The notes under the pieces were generated by a model. It did not search any database. It was not told the DNA's origin and saw nothing but the letters and a program-made list of their open reading frames with translations. The translations under genes and the position numbers were made by a program. 64,000 nt of DNA. Source: Bacillus sp. Cs-700. GTDB taxonomy: Bacteria; Bacillota; Bacilli; Bacillales; Guptibacillaceae. How positions within the stretch are numbered: position 1 is the stretch's first letter; the number at the start of each line of letters is the position of its first letter. Positions 42,211-49,630 of this stretch are shown piece after piece. The stretch is from positions 3,024,001 through 3,088,000 of the forward strand of contig NZ_CP041063.1 in NCBI RefSeq assembly GCF_011082085.1, read 5' to 3'.

Positions 42211-43596
42211 ATGATCGAGCAACCTCAAAGTGTTACTGTCATCTCGAATCAACGACAAGTCCAATTACGTGTTGAACGCCTTGCGATTCATCACAGAATG
42301 AAAATTCTTGAAGCAGAGAAGGTAGACGGAAGTAAATTTTATCTTTTCTTTTATAAAGATGATTTTATTACAGGAAAAACAGCCGAAATGAAGAGTGATT
42401 CTCTCGTTGAGAAAGCTTTCCAAAATGGCATCGTACTTCAAGCTTCACATCCGCTTATTGATTATTATTTGTCTAATCGAACGCTGCTCCTCAAATCCAC
42501 TAAGCAAGTCTTTCAATCTGTCCAAAAGCATTACACTCCTCAAGAGACAGCGTTTATTTTTTCTTACTTTGACTCATTTCTCTCGAACGATACGATTATT
42601 AAGTTAATGCGAAAGCACTTCTACGAGTACCGACGGAACGGGCAATTGCGCTTAGCGTTTCAAATTCTAGCTACAATGCTACATTTTGATCCAACAAATA
42701 AGTGGGCACTTGAACTAGCGCGTAAGTTAGAATACCAAACAATAAGAAATATATATGAAGGAGATTATAGTGAGCTTGTAGAGGCAGATCCCCTGTTTGC
42801 TGAAATCAAGGCTTACGACGATTTGAAGCTAAATCACACCTCTCTTGAAACGATCTTTCGTAAAGAAAAACGAATGTTTGAATTATCCGCATTGCGACTC
42901 CACCTTTATCTCCAGTCTCCTTGTGAGGAAGAATTGGACCCACAATCCCTTATCCATGTTACACTCTCTGAACCTGAGAGAGCTCGTCTGCTTTGGTTAA
43001 TGTACGCTGAAGCGCCTCACCACTTACAACTCAGGAAAAATGCTTTTGAAGCGCTCATGTATTTGAATAAAACAAGTGAAGCGATTCATTTATTATCCGA
43101 AAAACAGAGAGCGATCTTACAAAGTGAATATGAACTTCTACTAAAAGCTTTTCAAGATGAAAGCATCTCCATGGCAGCTATTGATTTTATTTCTCTACAA
43201 AATTTACTTGGACATAAAGAAAATCGCCCTTACCTAGATGGTTTGCTTCATGCGCTTATACCAAGAATGCTCCATGAATTTGGATTAAGCTACGTCTATA
43301 GTTGGGTGAAGCCTTTTATTGAGAAAAACAATGATCTTTCGATACTAGCAACGGTGCAAACGATGGTAGATATTCAGGATGATCCAGATAAGCAATTTCA
43401 GCTAGGAAAACTTTATCATAAAATGAAGCAGTATGATGAAGCAATCACCTGCTTCGATTGGGAGATGGAGCTTCATCCAACAGACCCAACTCCAGTACAA
43501 TGGTTAACGAAAGTTTACCGTGAGATGGGTAAGGTGGAAGAATCCAATACGTATATGTCAATCTATTCACAGATGCAAAGGACTTCACAGCAATAG
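42211..43596 (+). CDS. Tetratricopeptide-repeat protein of unknown function
   Basis: A 461-residue soluble, helix-rich protein with no signal peptide. A clear TPR lies near the C-terminus (F-Q-L-G-K-L-Y-H-K-M-K-Q-Y-D-E-A-I-T, about residues 393-410) with a second partial unit after it, and weaker helical repeats in the middle (around 140-170 and 265-300). The N-terminal 110 residues form a separate strand-containing region. GGGAGGG precedes the ATG. It is a single gene with its own terminator. I do not recognise the protein; a scaffolding or adaptor role is typical for TPR proteins. Confidence 0.75.
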   Translation: MIEQPQSVTVISNQRQVQLRVERLAIHHRMKILEAEKVDGSKFYLFFYKDDFITGKTAEMKSDSLVEKAFQNGIVLQASHPLIDYYLSNRTLLLKSTKQVFQSVQKHYTPQETAFIFSYFDSFLSNDTIIKLMRKHFYEYRRNGQLRLAFQILATMLHFDPTNKWALELARKLEYQTIRNIYEGDYSELVEADPLFAEIKAYDDLKLNHTSLETIFRKEKRMFELSALRLHLYLQSPCEEELDPQSLIHVTLSEPERARLLWLMYAEAPHHLQLRKNAFEALMYLNKTSEAIHLLSEKQRAILQSEYELLLKAFQDESISMAAIDFISLQNLLGHKENRPYLDGLLHALIPRMLHEFGLSYVYSWVKPFIEKNNDLSILATVQTMVDIQDDPDKQFQLGKLYHKMKQYDEAITCFDWEMELHPTDPTPVQWLTKVYREMGKVEESNTYMSIYSQMQRTSQQ

Positions 43597-43630
43597 CGCG
43601 GGGCTAAGCCTTGCGCTATTTTCTCTTTTT
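43592..43630 (+). terminator. Terminator of the TPR gene
   Basis: AATAGCGCGGGGC and GCCTTGCGCTATT pair with G-U steps around TAA, then TTCTCTTTTT. The stem begins inside the stop codon region. Confidence 0.8.
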
Positions 43631-43746
43631 CTCAACGTTTTAAATAATCGAAAGGGCATCTGGTTTCGTTAATATTTGATAAATATTAGCAGGTTCATAT
43701 AAACTAAGTGTCATTAAGATTATTTTAAGCTTGTCAGGAGCGAAGT

Positions 43747-44508
43747 ATGGAAAATCAATCGAGTTATGCGTACGACATTATACAAGTGTGCCTATTGGCA
43801 GGAAAGGTCATGTTACAAAACGGTGGAGAGACGTATCGAGTAGAAGATACGATGACACGAATAGCGGACGCTTACGGTGCATCTCATTCGAATAGTTACG
43901 TAACACCAACGGGTATTATTTTTTCAATTGAAGGTCCTGAACCTTCCAAAACGCAATTAATCCGCATATCAGATCGAACGACTGATCTTGATAAGGTGAC
44001 AAAGGTAAATAGTATTTCTAGACGGATAAGTAGCGGCGATTTGTCGATTCAAGAAGCATACAATGAGCTTTATCGTCTTGATAAGATGACCGAGCGCTAT
44101 ACCTTTACGAAACAATTCTTTGCTGCTGCGGTTGCCAGCGGTTGTTTTTTAATTATGTTCGAAGGTCAGTGGAATGATTTTGTGCCTGCCGTTCTTGCTG
44201 GCGGAGGTGGCTTTTATAGTGTAACTCTATTTAATCGTCTCGTACCCATTAAGTTTTTTGCTGAATTTCTTGCTTCGTTCGTAATTGGTTTACTTGCTGT
44301 TCTATTTGTTTCGACAGGACTTGGTGAACAACTCGATAAAATTATTATTGGTTCGGTTATGCCACTTGTTCCGGGGCTGTTAATTACGAACGCCGTAAGA
44401 GATTTGATGGCAGGACATCTTATATCCGGGTTATCAAAAGGCGCAGAAGCTTTTCTAACAGCTTTTGCAATCGGAGCAGGTATTGCGCTTGTCGTATCAT
44501 TTTTGTAG
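43747..44508 (+). CDS. Threonine/serine exporter subunit, ThrE N-terminal type
   Basis: A 253-residue protein matching the larger half of ThrE exporters (DUF1212): a cytoplasmic N-terminal domain with G-E-T-Y-R-V-E-D-T-M-T-R-I and T-P-T-G-I-I-F-S-I, then about five membrane helices (from F-F-A-A-A-V-A-S-G to the C-terminus) including M-P-L-V-P-G-L-L-I-T-N-A-V-R-D. In many Firmicutes ThrE is split in two genes, as here. It probably exports threonine or serine. CAGGAG precedes the ATG; the second subunit starts 15 bases downstream. Confidence 0.9.
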   Translation: MENQSSYAYDIIQVCLLAGKVMLQNGGETYRVEDTMTRIADAYGASHSNSYVTPTGIIFSIEGPEPSKTQLIRISDRTTDLDKVTKVNSISRRISSGDLSIQEAYNELYRLDKMTERYTFTKQFFAAAVASGCFLIMFEGQWNDFVPAVLAGGGGFYSVTLFNRLVPIKFFAEFLASFVIGLLAVLFVSTGLGEQLDKIIIGSVMPLVPGLLITNAVRDLMAGHLISGLSKGAEAFLTAFAIGAGIALVVSFL

Positions 44509-44523
44509 AAAGGAAGTAAGGAA

Positions 44524-44973
44524 ATGACATTTGTTGCTCAGATTGTAACGAGCTTTGTGGCAAGCGCAGCTTTTGGCTTGTTGTTTAATGCTCCGAAATC
44601 CTCCCTAATAAAAGGTGGGTTTGTCGGTATGTGCGGTTGGATGATTTATTATGTTATGGAAGCTTCAGGAATCGATGTAGTCATTGCAACGGTGACCGCT
44701 TCTTTCTTTATTGCTGTGATTAGTCAGTTTTTTGCAAAAATGTACCGGACGCCCGTTATTATTTTTAGCGTAGCAGGAATTATTCCGCTTGTTCCTGGTG
44801 GATTAGCGTATGATGCGATGCGGAATTTTGTCCAAAATGACTATAACAATGCCATTAACCTCGCAGCAAAAGCTTTTATGATTTCAGGTTCAATCGCAGT
44901 CGGATTAGTGTTCTCAGAAGTGATTAACCAGATCATTCGTCATTCAACACTTACGAGACGTCAAAAACAGTAA
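44524..44973 (+). CDS. Threonine/serine exporter subunit, ThrE C-terminal (ThrE_2) type
   Basis: A 149-residue membrane protein of four to five helices matching the smaller half of split ThrE exporters: F-N-A-P-K-S near the N-terminus, M-Y-R-T-P-V-I-I-F and I-P-L-V-P-G-G-L-A-Y-D-A-M, which mirrors the motif of the first subunit and points to an ancestral duplication. It forms the complete exporter with the preceding gene. GGAAGTAAGG precedes the ATG. Confidence 0.9.
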   Translation: MTFVAQIVTSFVASAAFGLLFNAPKSSLIKGGFVGMCGWMIYYVMEASGIDVVIATVTASFFIAVISQFFAKMYRTPVIIFSVAGIIPLVPGGLAYDAMRNFVQNDYNNAINLAAKAFMISGSIAVGLVFSEVINQIIRHSTLTRRQKQ

Positions 44974-45082
44974 AAAATAGGTCGTAATCCTTTTGCGTCA
45001 TAGCCATTCCCTATGATAACGTTTAAGCGGATGACTCTGTCGAACGGTGTCAAATAATGTTAGTATCTGGGGAGGATCAACG

Positions 45083-45499
45083 ATGAAAACCTATCCCCAT
45101 CTCGGATTGTTAACAATTCGATTGGTCGTAGGTGTGCTTTTTTTTGTTCATGGGTTTTTAAAGTTTTCTGGAGGTATTGAAAACACGATAGCATTCTTTG
45201 AAACAATTGGGATTGCTGGTTTTCTAGCTTATGTTGTTGCTGTCATTGAGATAGCTGGAGGAATTCTAATGATTCTTGGCATAGGAACACGTTTCATTAG
45301 CGTGTTATTTTCTATGATTCTAATTGGCGCTCTTCTTACAGTAAAAAGGTCAACAGGTATGCTTGGTGGCTATGAGTTAGATATTGCTTTTCTAGCGATG
45401 TCGGTCTCGCTTTTATTAAGTGGAGGCGGACCTTATAGCCTTTCCAACTGCTTGATCAAGTCGTTACCATTTAACCAGGAGTCGGAATCGAAGGATTAA
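45083..45499 (+). CDS. DoxX-family membrane protein
   Basis: The 138-residue membrane protein starts at the ATG at 45083 (GGGGAGG upstream). It shows the four-helix DoxX pattern: T-I-R-L-V-V-G-V-L-F-F-V-H-G-F-L-K-F, A-V-I-E-I-A-G-G-I-L-M-I-L-G and a final Y-E-L-D-I-A-F-L. DoxX-like proteins occur with redox or thiol-stress enzymes; here a DsbA-like thioredoxin follows 15 bases later, suggesting a shared redox role (inference). A TGTCGAA heptamer lies 39 bases before the start codon. Confidence 0.87.
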   Translation: MKTYPHLGLLTIRLVVGVLFFVHGFLKFSGGIENTIAFFETIGIAGFLAYVVAVIEIAGGILMILGIGTRFISVLFSMILIGALLTVKRSTGMLGGYELDIAFLAMSVSLLLSGGGPYSLSNCLIKSLPFNQESESKD

Positions 45500-45514
45500 A
45501 GAGGAAGTGAATGA

Positions 45515-46171
45515 GTGGCTAAACCTAAAAAGAAGTTAAAACGAAGTGCCAGATGGTTTTTCTTAATTGTAGGTATTTTGCTTGTCCTTTTGGTTATTAG
45601 CATGCGATTTAAGCCATTTGCTGATACGAAAGGTTTTCAATTAGAAAATCAACCTTTTCTAGGAGAAGAAACGGCTCCGGTAGAATTGGTAGCTTTCGGT
45701 GACTATCGATGCCCTTCCTGTCAATCATTTAATGATTCTTTCTTTCCATTGATTCAAGAAAAACTGATTGCTACGGGGAAAGTTAAATTTTACTTTGTTC
45801 AGCACCCATTTGTAGATGAGGATTCAACTAGAGCAGCACAGTTTGCTGAAGTGGTTTACCAAGAGCTTGGAAACGATGTTTTCTGGCAATTTCACCACGT
45901 TGTCTATGATCAGCTTCAGGTAGATAAAAACAAGGCAACTTTGTCGTTTTTAACCGAAACTCTTAGTGGTTTGGTGAGTGAGGAAGAAACAGATAATGTT
46001 GTTGCTGCATATAAAAGTGGAGCCGGTGAAAAAGCAGTAGAAGCCGATCTTGCTTATGCAAACAAGCAAAATGTTTCGGAAACGTCTGCCTTACTGGTTG
46101 ATGGAAAACGATTCGAGGGAAACAGCCTATCAGAATTAAATAATATGGTTGAGAACTCTACGAGTGAATGA
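45515..46171 (+). CDS. DsbA/BdbD-like membrane-anchored thiol-disulfide oxidoreductase
   Basis: A 218-residue thioredoxin-fold protein (Thioredoxin_4/DsbA type) starting at GTG with GAGGAAG upstream. A Lys/Arg-rich N-terminus precedes one transmembrane helix (about residues 15-30, F-F-L-I-V-G-I-L-L-V-L-L-V), so the catalytic domain faces outside. The active site is C-P-S-C in Y-R-C-P-S-C-Q-S-F (about residues 66-69), as in BdbD, with a helical insert and an S-A-L-L-V-D-G loop in place of the usual cis-Pro block. It should oxidise exported proteins. Partner reductase or BdbC-type quinone oxidase is not seen; the adjacent DoxX may fill that role (speculative). Confidence 0.88.
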   Translation: MAKPKKKLKRSARWFFLIVGILLVLLVISMRFKPFADTKGFQLENQPFLGEETAPVELVAFGDYRCPSCQSFNDSFFPLIQEKLIATGKVKFYFVQHPFVDEDSTRAAQFAEVVYQELGNDVFWQFHHVVYDQLQVDKNKATLSFLTETLSGLVSEEETDNVVAAYKSGAGEKAVEADLAYANKQNVSETSALLVDGKRFEGNSLSELNNMVENSTSE

Positions 46172-46176
46172 CTATT

Positions 46177-46203
46177 AGGCGCCTAAATGGCGTCTTTTTT
46201 TTA
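46177..46203 (+). terminator. Terminator of the DoxX-thioredoxin pair
   Basis: AGGCGCC-TAAAT-GGCGTCT followed by TTTTTTTT. Confidence 0.85.
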
Positions 46204-46212
46204 GACCTTTTG

Positions 46213-46231
46213 TTAAACAAACGTTTGATTA
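46213..46231. promoter_or_regulatory. Palindromic 19-mer, copy A (candidate TetR-type operator)
   Basis: TTAAACAAACGTTTGATTA, centred on the palindrome CAAACGTTTG. An identical copy begins 32 bases downstream. Confidence 0.55.
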
Positions 46232-46244
46232 GTAAAAATAGAGA

Positions 46245-46263
46245 TTAAACAAACGTTTGATTA
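46245..46263. promoter_or_regulatory. Palindromic 19-mer, copy B (candidate TetR-type operator)
   Basis: Identical to copy A and three helical turns away, just upstream of a TTGACT (46274-46279) that could be the -35 of the riboswitch transcript. Confidence 0.55.
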
Positions 46264-46324
46264 AGAACGTGTCTTGACTTTGTAAAGAAAGAAGTAAAGA
46301 ATGAAGAAGTACATTTGAATAAAT

Positions 46325-46485
46325 ATGGAAAAGGTGTGCTGAATCCAGTACATAATAGGGAAATTGGTGTAAATCCAATGCGGTCCCGCCACTGTAAGAA
46401 GTATAAACGATGCGTTATTCCACTTATCAATGATAGGGAAGGAGTATTCGTTCTATGAAGCTTCAAGTCAGGAGACCTGCCTTTT
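46325..46485 (+). ncRNA. Cobalamin (B12) riboswitch
   Basis: Conserved elements appear in the right order: A-G-G-T-G leader stem, TAGGGAA, GGTGTAAATCC, GCGGTCCCGCCACTGTAA, a variable arm, and the B12 box AAGTCAGGAGACCTGCC (46465-46481). A terminator hairpin follows at 46553, so ligand-bound RNA should stop transcription before the thioesterase gene. I see no cobalamin transport or synthesis gene after it. Confidence 0.93.
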
Positions 46486-46552
46486 CTAAAGCACTGATTG
46501 ACCTACGGATGATAGGGGGGTGTATCGAGAAGGCTAGATGATGCCTATTCGT

Positions 46553-46588
46553 TATGCATGCTCTTATGTGAAGAGGATGCATTTTTTT
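46553..46588 (+). terminator. Riboswitch-controlled terminator
   Basis: ATGCATGCTCTT pairs with AAGAGGATGCAT around ATGTG, then TTTTTTT. It lies 25 bases upstream of the thioesterase start codon and 70 bases after the B12 box. Confidence 0.85.
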
Positions 46589-46612
46589 ATTGTGTAGAAG
46601 AGGAGCGAGGAT

Positions 46613-47107
46613 ATGAAAAAGACAGTAAGCGAATCAAGAGTCTATAAGAGCAGTCGTATTTTTCCACCGGACTTGAACAGTCACGGAACCTTATTTGGAG
46701 GGAAATTACTTGCGGACATGGATATGTTAGCATCAATAGCAGCAACAAGGCATTCTCGTCTAGAATGCGTAACGGTATCAATGGATACAGTTGAGTTTTT
46801 GCATCCTATTACCGAAGAAGATTCGATTCATTATGAAGCATTTGTCATTTGGACAGGAAAAAGTTCTATGGAAGTTTTTGTTAAAGTAACCGCTGAACAT
46901 TTATTAACAGGTGCAAATCGTATAGCAGCTACGTGCTTTATTTCCTTTGTTGCTTTGTTTGAAGGAAAGCCGATGCAAGTCCCTGGCATCGAACCAGAAA
47001 CAGAAGGGGAGAGGCAACTTAATGTGCTGGCGCAAAAACGAGCTCAAAAACGATTGGAACGTAAAGTAACAAGTAAGAACTTAGCAGAAATTTTAACCAT
47101 GTTATAA
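46613..47107 (+). CDS. Hot-dog-fold acyl-CoA thioesterase (YkhA/YciA-like)
   Basis: A 164-residue single hot-dog thioesterase: N-S-H-G-T-L-F-G-G-K-L-L-A-D-M-D is the catalytic helix block (Asn/Asp region), followed by V-E-F-L-H-P-I and C-F-I-S-F-V-A. It hydrolyses acyl-CoA in the cytosol; the chain length is not readable. GAGGAGCGAGG precedes the ATG. It is the only gene between the cobalamin riboswitch/terminator and the next terminator, so its expression should rise when B12 is scarce. A link through propionyl- or methylmalonyl-CoA accumulation is one idea (inference). Confidence 0.88.
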   Translation: MKKTVSESRVYKSSRIFPPDLNSHGTLFGGKLLADMDMLASIAATRHSRLECVTVSMDTVEFLHPITEEDSIHYEAFVIWTGKSSMEVFVKVTAEHLLTGANRIAATCFISFVALFEGKPMQVPGIEPETEGERQLNVLAQKRAQKRLERKVTSKNLAEILTML

Positions 47108-47112
47108 AAAAT

Positions 47113-47146
47113 GGGGGAGCGGAGTTATCCGTCTCTCTTTTTTTTG
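47113..47146 (+). terminator. Terminator of the thioesterase gene
   Basis: GGGGGAGCGGA and TCCGTCTCTCT pair with G-U steps around GTTA, followed by a run of T. Confidence 0.7.
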
Positions 47147-47258
47147 TTTTCATCCTGATTACTTGGAATAAGAAACTTTTTTTGAAAACGAAGTTAAGAA
47201 AAGATCGTTGAGTGGTATAGGTGTTAGAGTGCAACGAAATAACCAAAGGAGACGGCCA

Positions 47259-48338
47259 ATGTGGATTAAACATGATTTTTTTAAGTATGTTACAGGTATA
47301 ATTCTATTATTAATTTGTTTCTTCTTTCTAACGGAGTTAGGTTTAGTCAAACCAGTAAAAACAATTATCGGTACACTTTTCTACCCCGTTCTTATTGCTG
47401 GCTTTTTGTACTATGCGATTAAGCCAATTGTTAAGTTAATAAAGAAAATTCCCTATGTGTCGGATCTTGCCGCGATATTAGTCGTGTTTTTAGCGGTTGC
47501 AGGTATCCTCTATACAGGTTTTACTTTTCTAGCAAATCCGATTCAAAGCCAGGTATCTGAGTTTTCAAAGGAATTACCTGAGAAGTTGAAGGAATCAGCA
47601 AAAGATGCAGAAAAGATGATGGAGAATAAGGATATGGGAATGTTTTCGGTAGAAAACCTCCAACAAAAAGCAACAGGATTTTTAGGGAATTTAACACAAA
47701 ATTTGGGTGATCATATAATGCAAGTTGTGAGTGCATTAACTAGTGCCACCACAGTTCTTGTCATTGTGCCTTTTGTTCTGTTTTATTTCCTTAAAGATGA
47801 TCACAAATTAAAGCCTTTTTTGTTAAAGTTAATTCCGAATAAACATCATGGGGAAGGGGAAAAGGTCCTTCATAACATTGATAAAACATTATCTGCTTAT
47901 ATTACCGGACAAATCATTGTAGCTGTTGTGGATGGTGTTTTAATATACGTTGCTTACTTAATCATTGGTTTGCCTTATGCACTGATGCTAGCCCTATTTG
48001 TTATGATAACAGCAGTAGTGCCTTTCTTCGGGCCAATCATTGGTGTGATTCCTGCCCTTGTGGTCGCTTTAACACAAGAACCAATTTTAGCATTGTATGT
48101 CATTATTGCTATGATCGTTGTGCAACAGTTAGAAGGAAACCTAGTAGCTCCGGTAGTACTTGGGAAAAGACTAAACGTTCACCCTTTAACCATTATTCTA
48201 TTACTTATTGTCGCAGCGGCTTTATATGGCTTCATCGGAATGCTGATTGCTATCCCACTTTATTCAGTCATTAAAGTCATTGTTAAGAATTTCTATGAAT
48301 TCTATCGCATACGACATCGAGCGGAATTAACTGAATAA
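47259..48338 (+). CDS. AI-2E/PerM-family transporter
   Basis: A 359-residue membrane protein of the AI-2E (YdjX/PerM/TqsA) family from the ATG at 47259 (AAAGGAG upstream). It has the typical N-terminal helix pair, a central amphipathic region (about residues 90-160), P-F-V-L-F-Y-F-L-K-D and the C-terminal blocks V-V-P-F-F-G-P-I-I-G-V-I-P and G-N-L-V-A-P-V-V-L-G-K-R-L. Some members export autoinducer 2 or exchange sodium and protons; the substrate here is unknown. It is monocistronic, with a terminator behind it. Confidence 0.9.
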   Translation: MWIKHDFFKYVTGIILLLICFFFLTELGLVKPVKTIIGTLFYPVLIAGFLYYAIKPIVKLIKKIPYVSDLAAILVVFLAVAGILYTGFTFLANPIQSQVSEFSKELPEKLKESAKDAEKMMENKDMGMFSVENLQQKATGFLGNLTQNLGDHIMQVVSALTSATTVLVIVPFVLFYFLKDDHKLKPFLLKLIPNKHHGEGEKVLHNIDKTLSAYITGQIIVAVVDGVLIYVAYLIIGLPYALMLALFVMITAVVPFFGPIIGVIPALVVALTQEPILALYVIIAMIVVQQLEGNLVAPVVLGKRLNVHPLTIILLLIVAAALYGFIGMLIAIPLYSVIKVIVKNFYEFYRIRHRAELTE

Positions 48339-48343
48339 TCATG

Positions 48344-48384
48344 AACTCCCCTAATTCGTTTAAGAATAGGGGAGTTTGTCTTTT
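48344..48384. terminator. Terminator between the AI-2E and LLM oxidoreductase genes
   Basis: AACTCCCCTAATTC and GAATAGGGGAGTT form a stem around GTTTAA, with TGTCTTTT after it; the two genes converge here. Confidence 0.85.
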
Positions 48385-48392
48385 AGATATCA

Positions 48393-49388
48393 TTATAAAT
48401 AAAGGTGTGCAAGGCGTTCATATGAATTTTTCCGTTCTTTAGGGTCGTGTAAGTTTGTCAGTACCATAAATTCTTCTGTCTCATAAAGCTCGGCCAAGTC
48501 ATCGATTTTCTTTTTAACGGTTGACGGAGAACCAATAATCATTCGCTTTCGGTTTGTCTCTATCCTCTCCTTTTCGGAAGCTGTATATCGATATTTCCTT
48601 GCTTCTTCAGGAGAGGGGATACGACTATCGAGGCCTTTTTCAACACGTAAAAGCCAGAGGTCCTGGCTTTGAGCAAGTTCCTCAGCATGTTCATCTGTTT
48701 CTCCACAAACAACAAAAAGCGCTATGATTGCAGAAGGGGATGAACTATAGTAGGTTGATTTGAACAATTCATAGTAGGTTTTTAACGTATTTTCTCCTCG
48801 ATCGGGCTTAATGAAGTGCCCAAAAACATAGCCAATTCCTAACTCTGCTGCTTTTTTTGCACTATTTTCTCCCATGCCGAGAAGCCAGAGAGAAGGCGGG
48901 GTGTTCGTTTGTGGTGCTGCTTTGATACCAGCATATTCATGTCCGCTAGGCATGGAATCGGTTAAATAGTGAGAAAGCTCTTTTAACTGACGAGGAAACT
49001 CATTTAAGCTTTTATTTACGCCATCTGTTAATGCGAGTCTCGTTTTTGCTGTACCTCCAGGAGAACGTCCTACGCCAAGGTCAATTCGACCTGGGTGCAG
49101 GGCTTCTAACTGACGAAAGTTTTCGGCTACTTTAAAAGGACTGTATTGTGGGAGTAAGACACCTCCAGAGCCTACTTTAATTCGATTCGTTGAGGCTGCA
49201 ATATGTGCCATCATAATCTCAGGAGATGTGCTAGCTAGCCCTTTTGTACTGTGGTGTTCAGCAAACCAGTAGCGTTTATATCCTAGATCTTCTGCTAAAA
49301 TAGCAAGGTTTCGTGTATTTTCAAGGGTTGTATATGAGTCACTTCCTGAGGGAATGGGAGCTTGATCAAGAATACTTAAGTTTATCAA
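48393..49388 (-). CDS. Luciferase-like (LLM) flavin-dependent oxidoreductase
   Basis: I start the gene at a TTG at 49386-49388 (331 residues): AAGGAG lies upstream, and family members begin at L-S-I-L-D-Q-x-P. An alternative frame start at 49436 adds 16 non-conserved residues. Family blocks: Y-W-F-A-E-H-H, M-A-H-I-A-A-S-T, G-G-V-L-L-P-Q-Y-S-P-F-K-V-A-E, D-L-G-V-G-R-S-P-G-G. It is an FMN-dependent monooxygenase-type TIM barrel (MsnO8 class); substrate unknown. It is monocistronic. Confidence 0.88.
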   Translation of the reverse strand: MINLSILDQAPIPSGSDSYTTLENTRNLAILAEDLGYKRYWFAEHHSTKGLASTSPEIMMAHIAASTNRIKVGSGGVLLPQYSPFKVAENFRQLEALHPGRIDLGVGRSPGGTAKTRLALTDGVNKSLNEFPRQLKELSHYLTDSMPSGHEYAGIKAAPQTNTPPSLWLLGMGENSAKKAAELGIGYVFGHFIKPDRGENTLKTYYELFKSTYYSSSPSAIIALFVVCGETDEHAEELAQSQDLWLLRVEKGLDSRIPSPEEARKYRYTASEKERIETNRKRMIIGSPSTVKKKIDDLAELYETEEFMVLTNLHDPKERKNSYERLAHLYL

Positions 49389-49560
49389 TCGTCCTGCATC
49401 TCCTTCTATTCTCTTTGTTAGTATAAGCAATCTCATTCTATCCTAACGCTTTCCGTAGGGATGGTATAGTGATAAGGCTTCTTGTTGTGAATATATTGTG
49501 AAGTGTTGAGCATGATGATTGCGACGTAGAAGAAGGTGTCGTATACTAAGAATGTAGAAA

Positions 49561-49578
49561 TTGTGAAATTCATCACAT
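49561..49578. promoter_or_regulatory. Candidate Rex operator 1
   Basis: TTGTGAAATTCATCACAT resembles the Rex consensus TTGTGAA-N4-TTCACAA with two mismatches in the right half. Confidence 0.6.
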
Positions 49579-49592
49579 AACTACTATTTTAT

Positions 49593-49610
49593 ATGTGAAA
49601 TAATTCACAA
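49593..49610. promoter_or_regulatory. Candidate Rex operator 2
   Basis: ATGTGAAATAATTCACAA matches the Rex consensus TTGTGAA-N4-TTCACAA except at the first base, 20 bases before the NADH oxidase start codon. Rex senses the NADH/NAD ratio. Confidence 0.75.
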
Positions 49611-49630
49611 TTTAATGAGGAGGAGTTTTG

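Noticed and set aside
46245-46466. Minus-strand open frame of 73 codons
   Set aside because: It covers the operator repeats and the cobalamin riboswitch, has no ribosome site and no conserved features.
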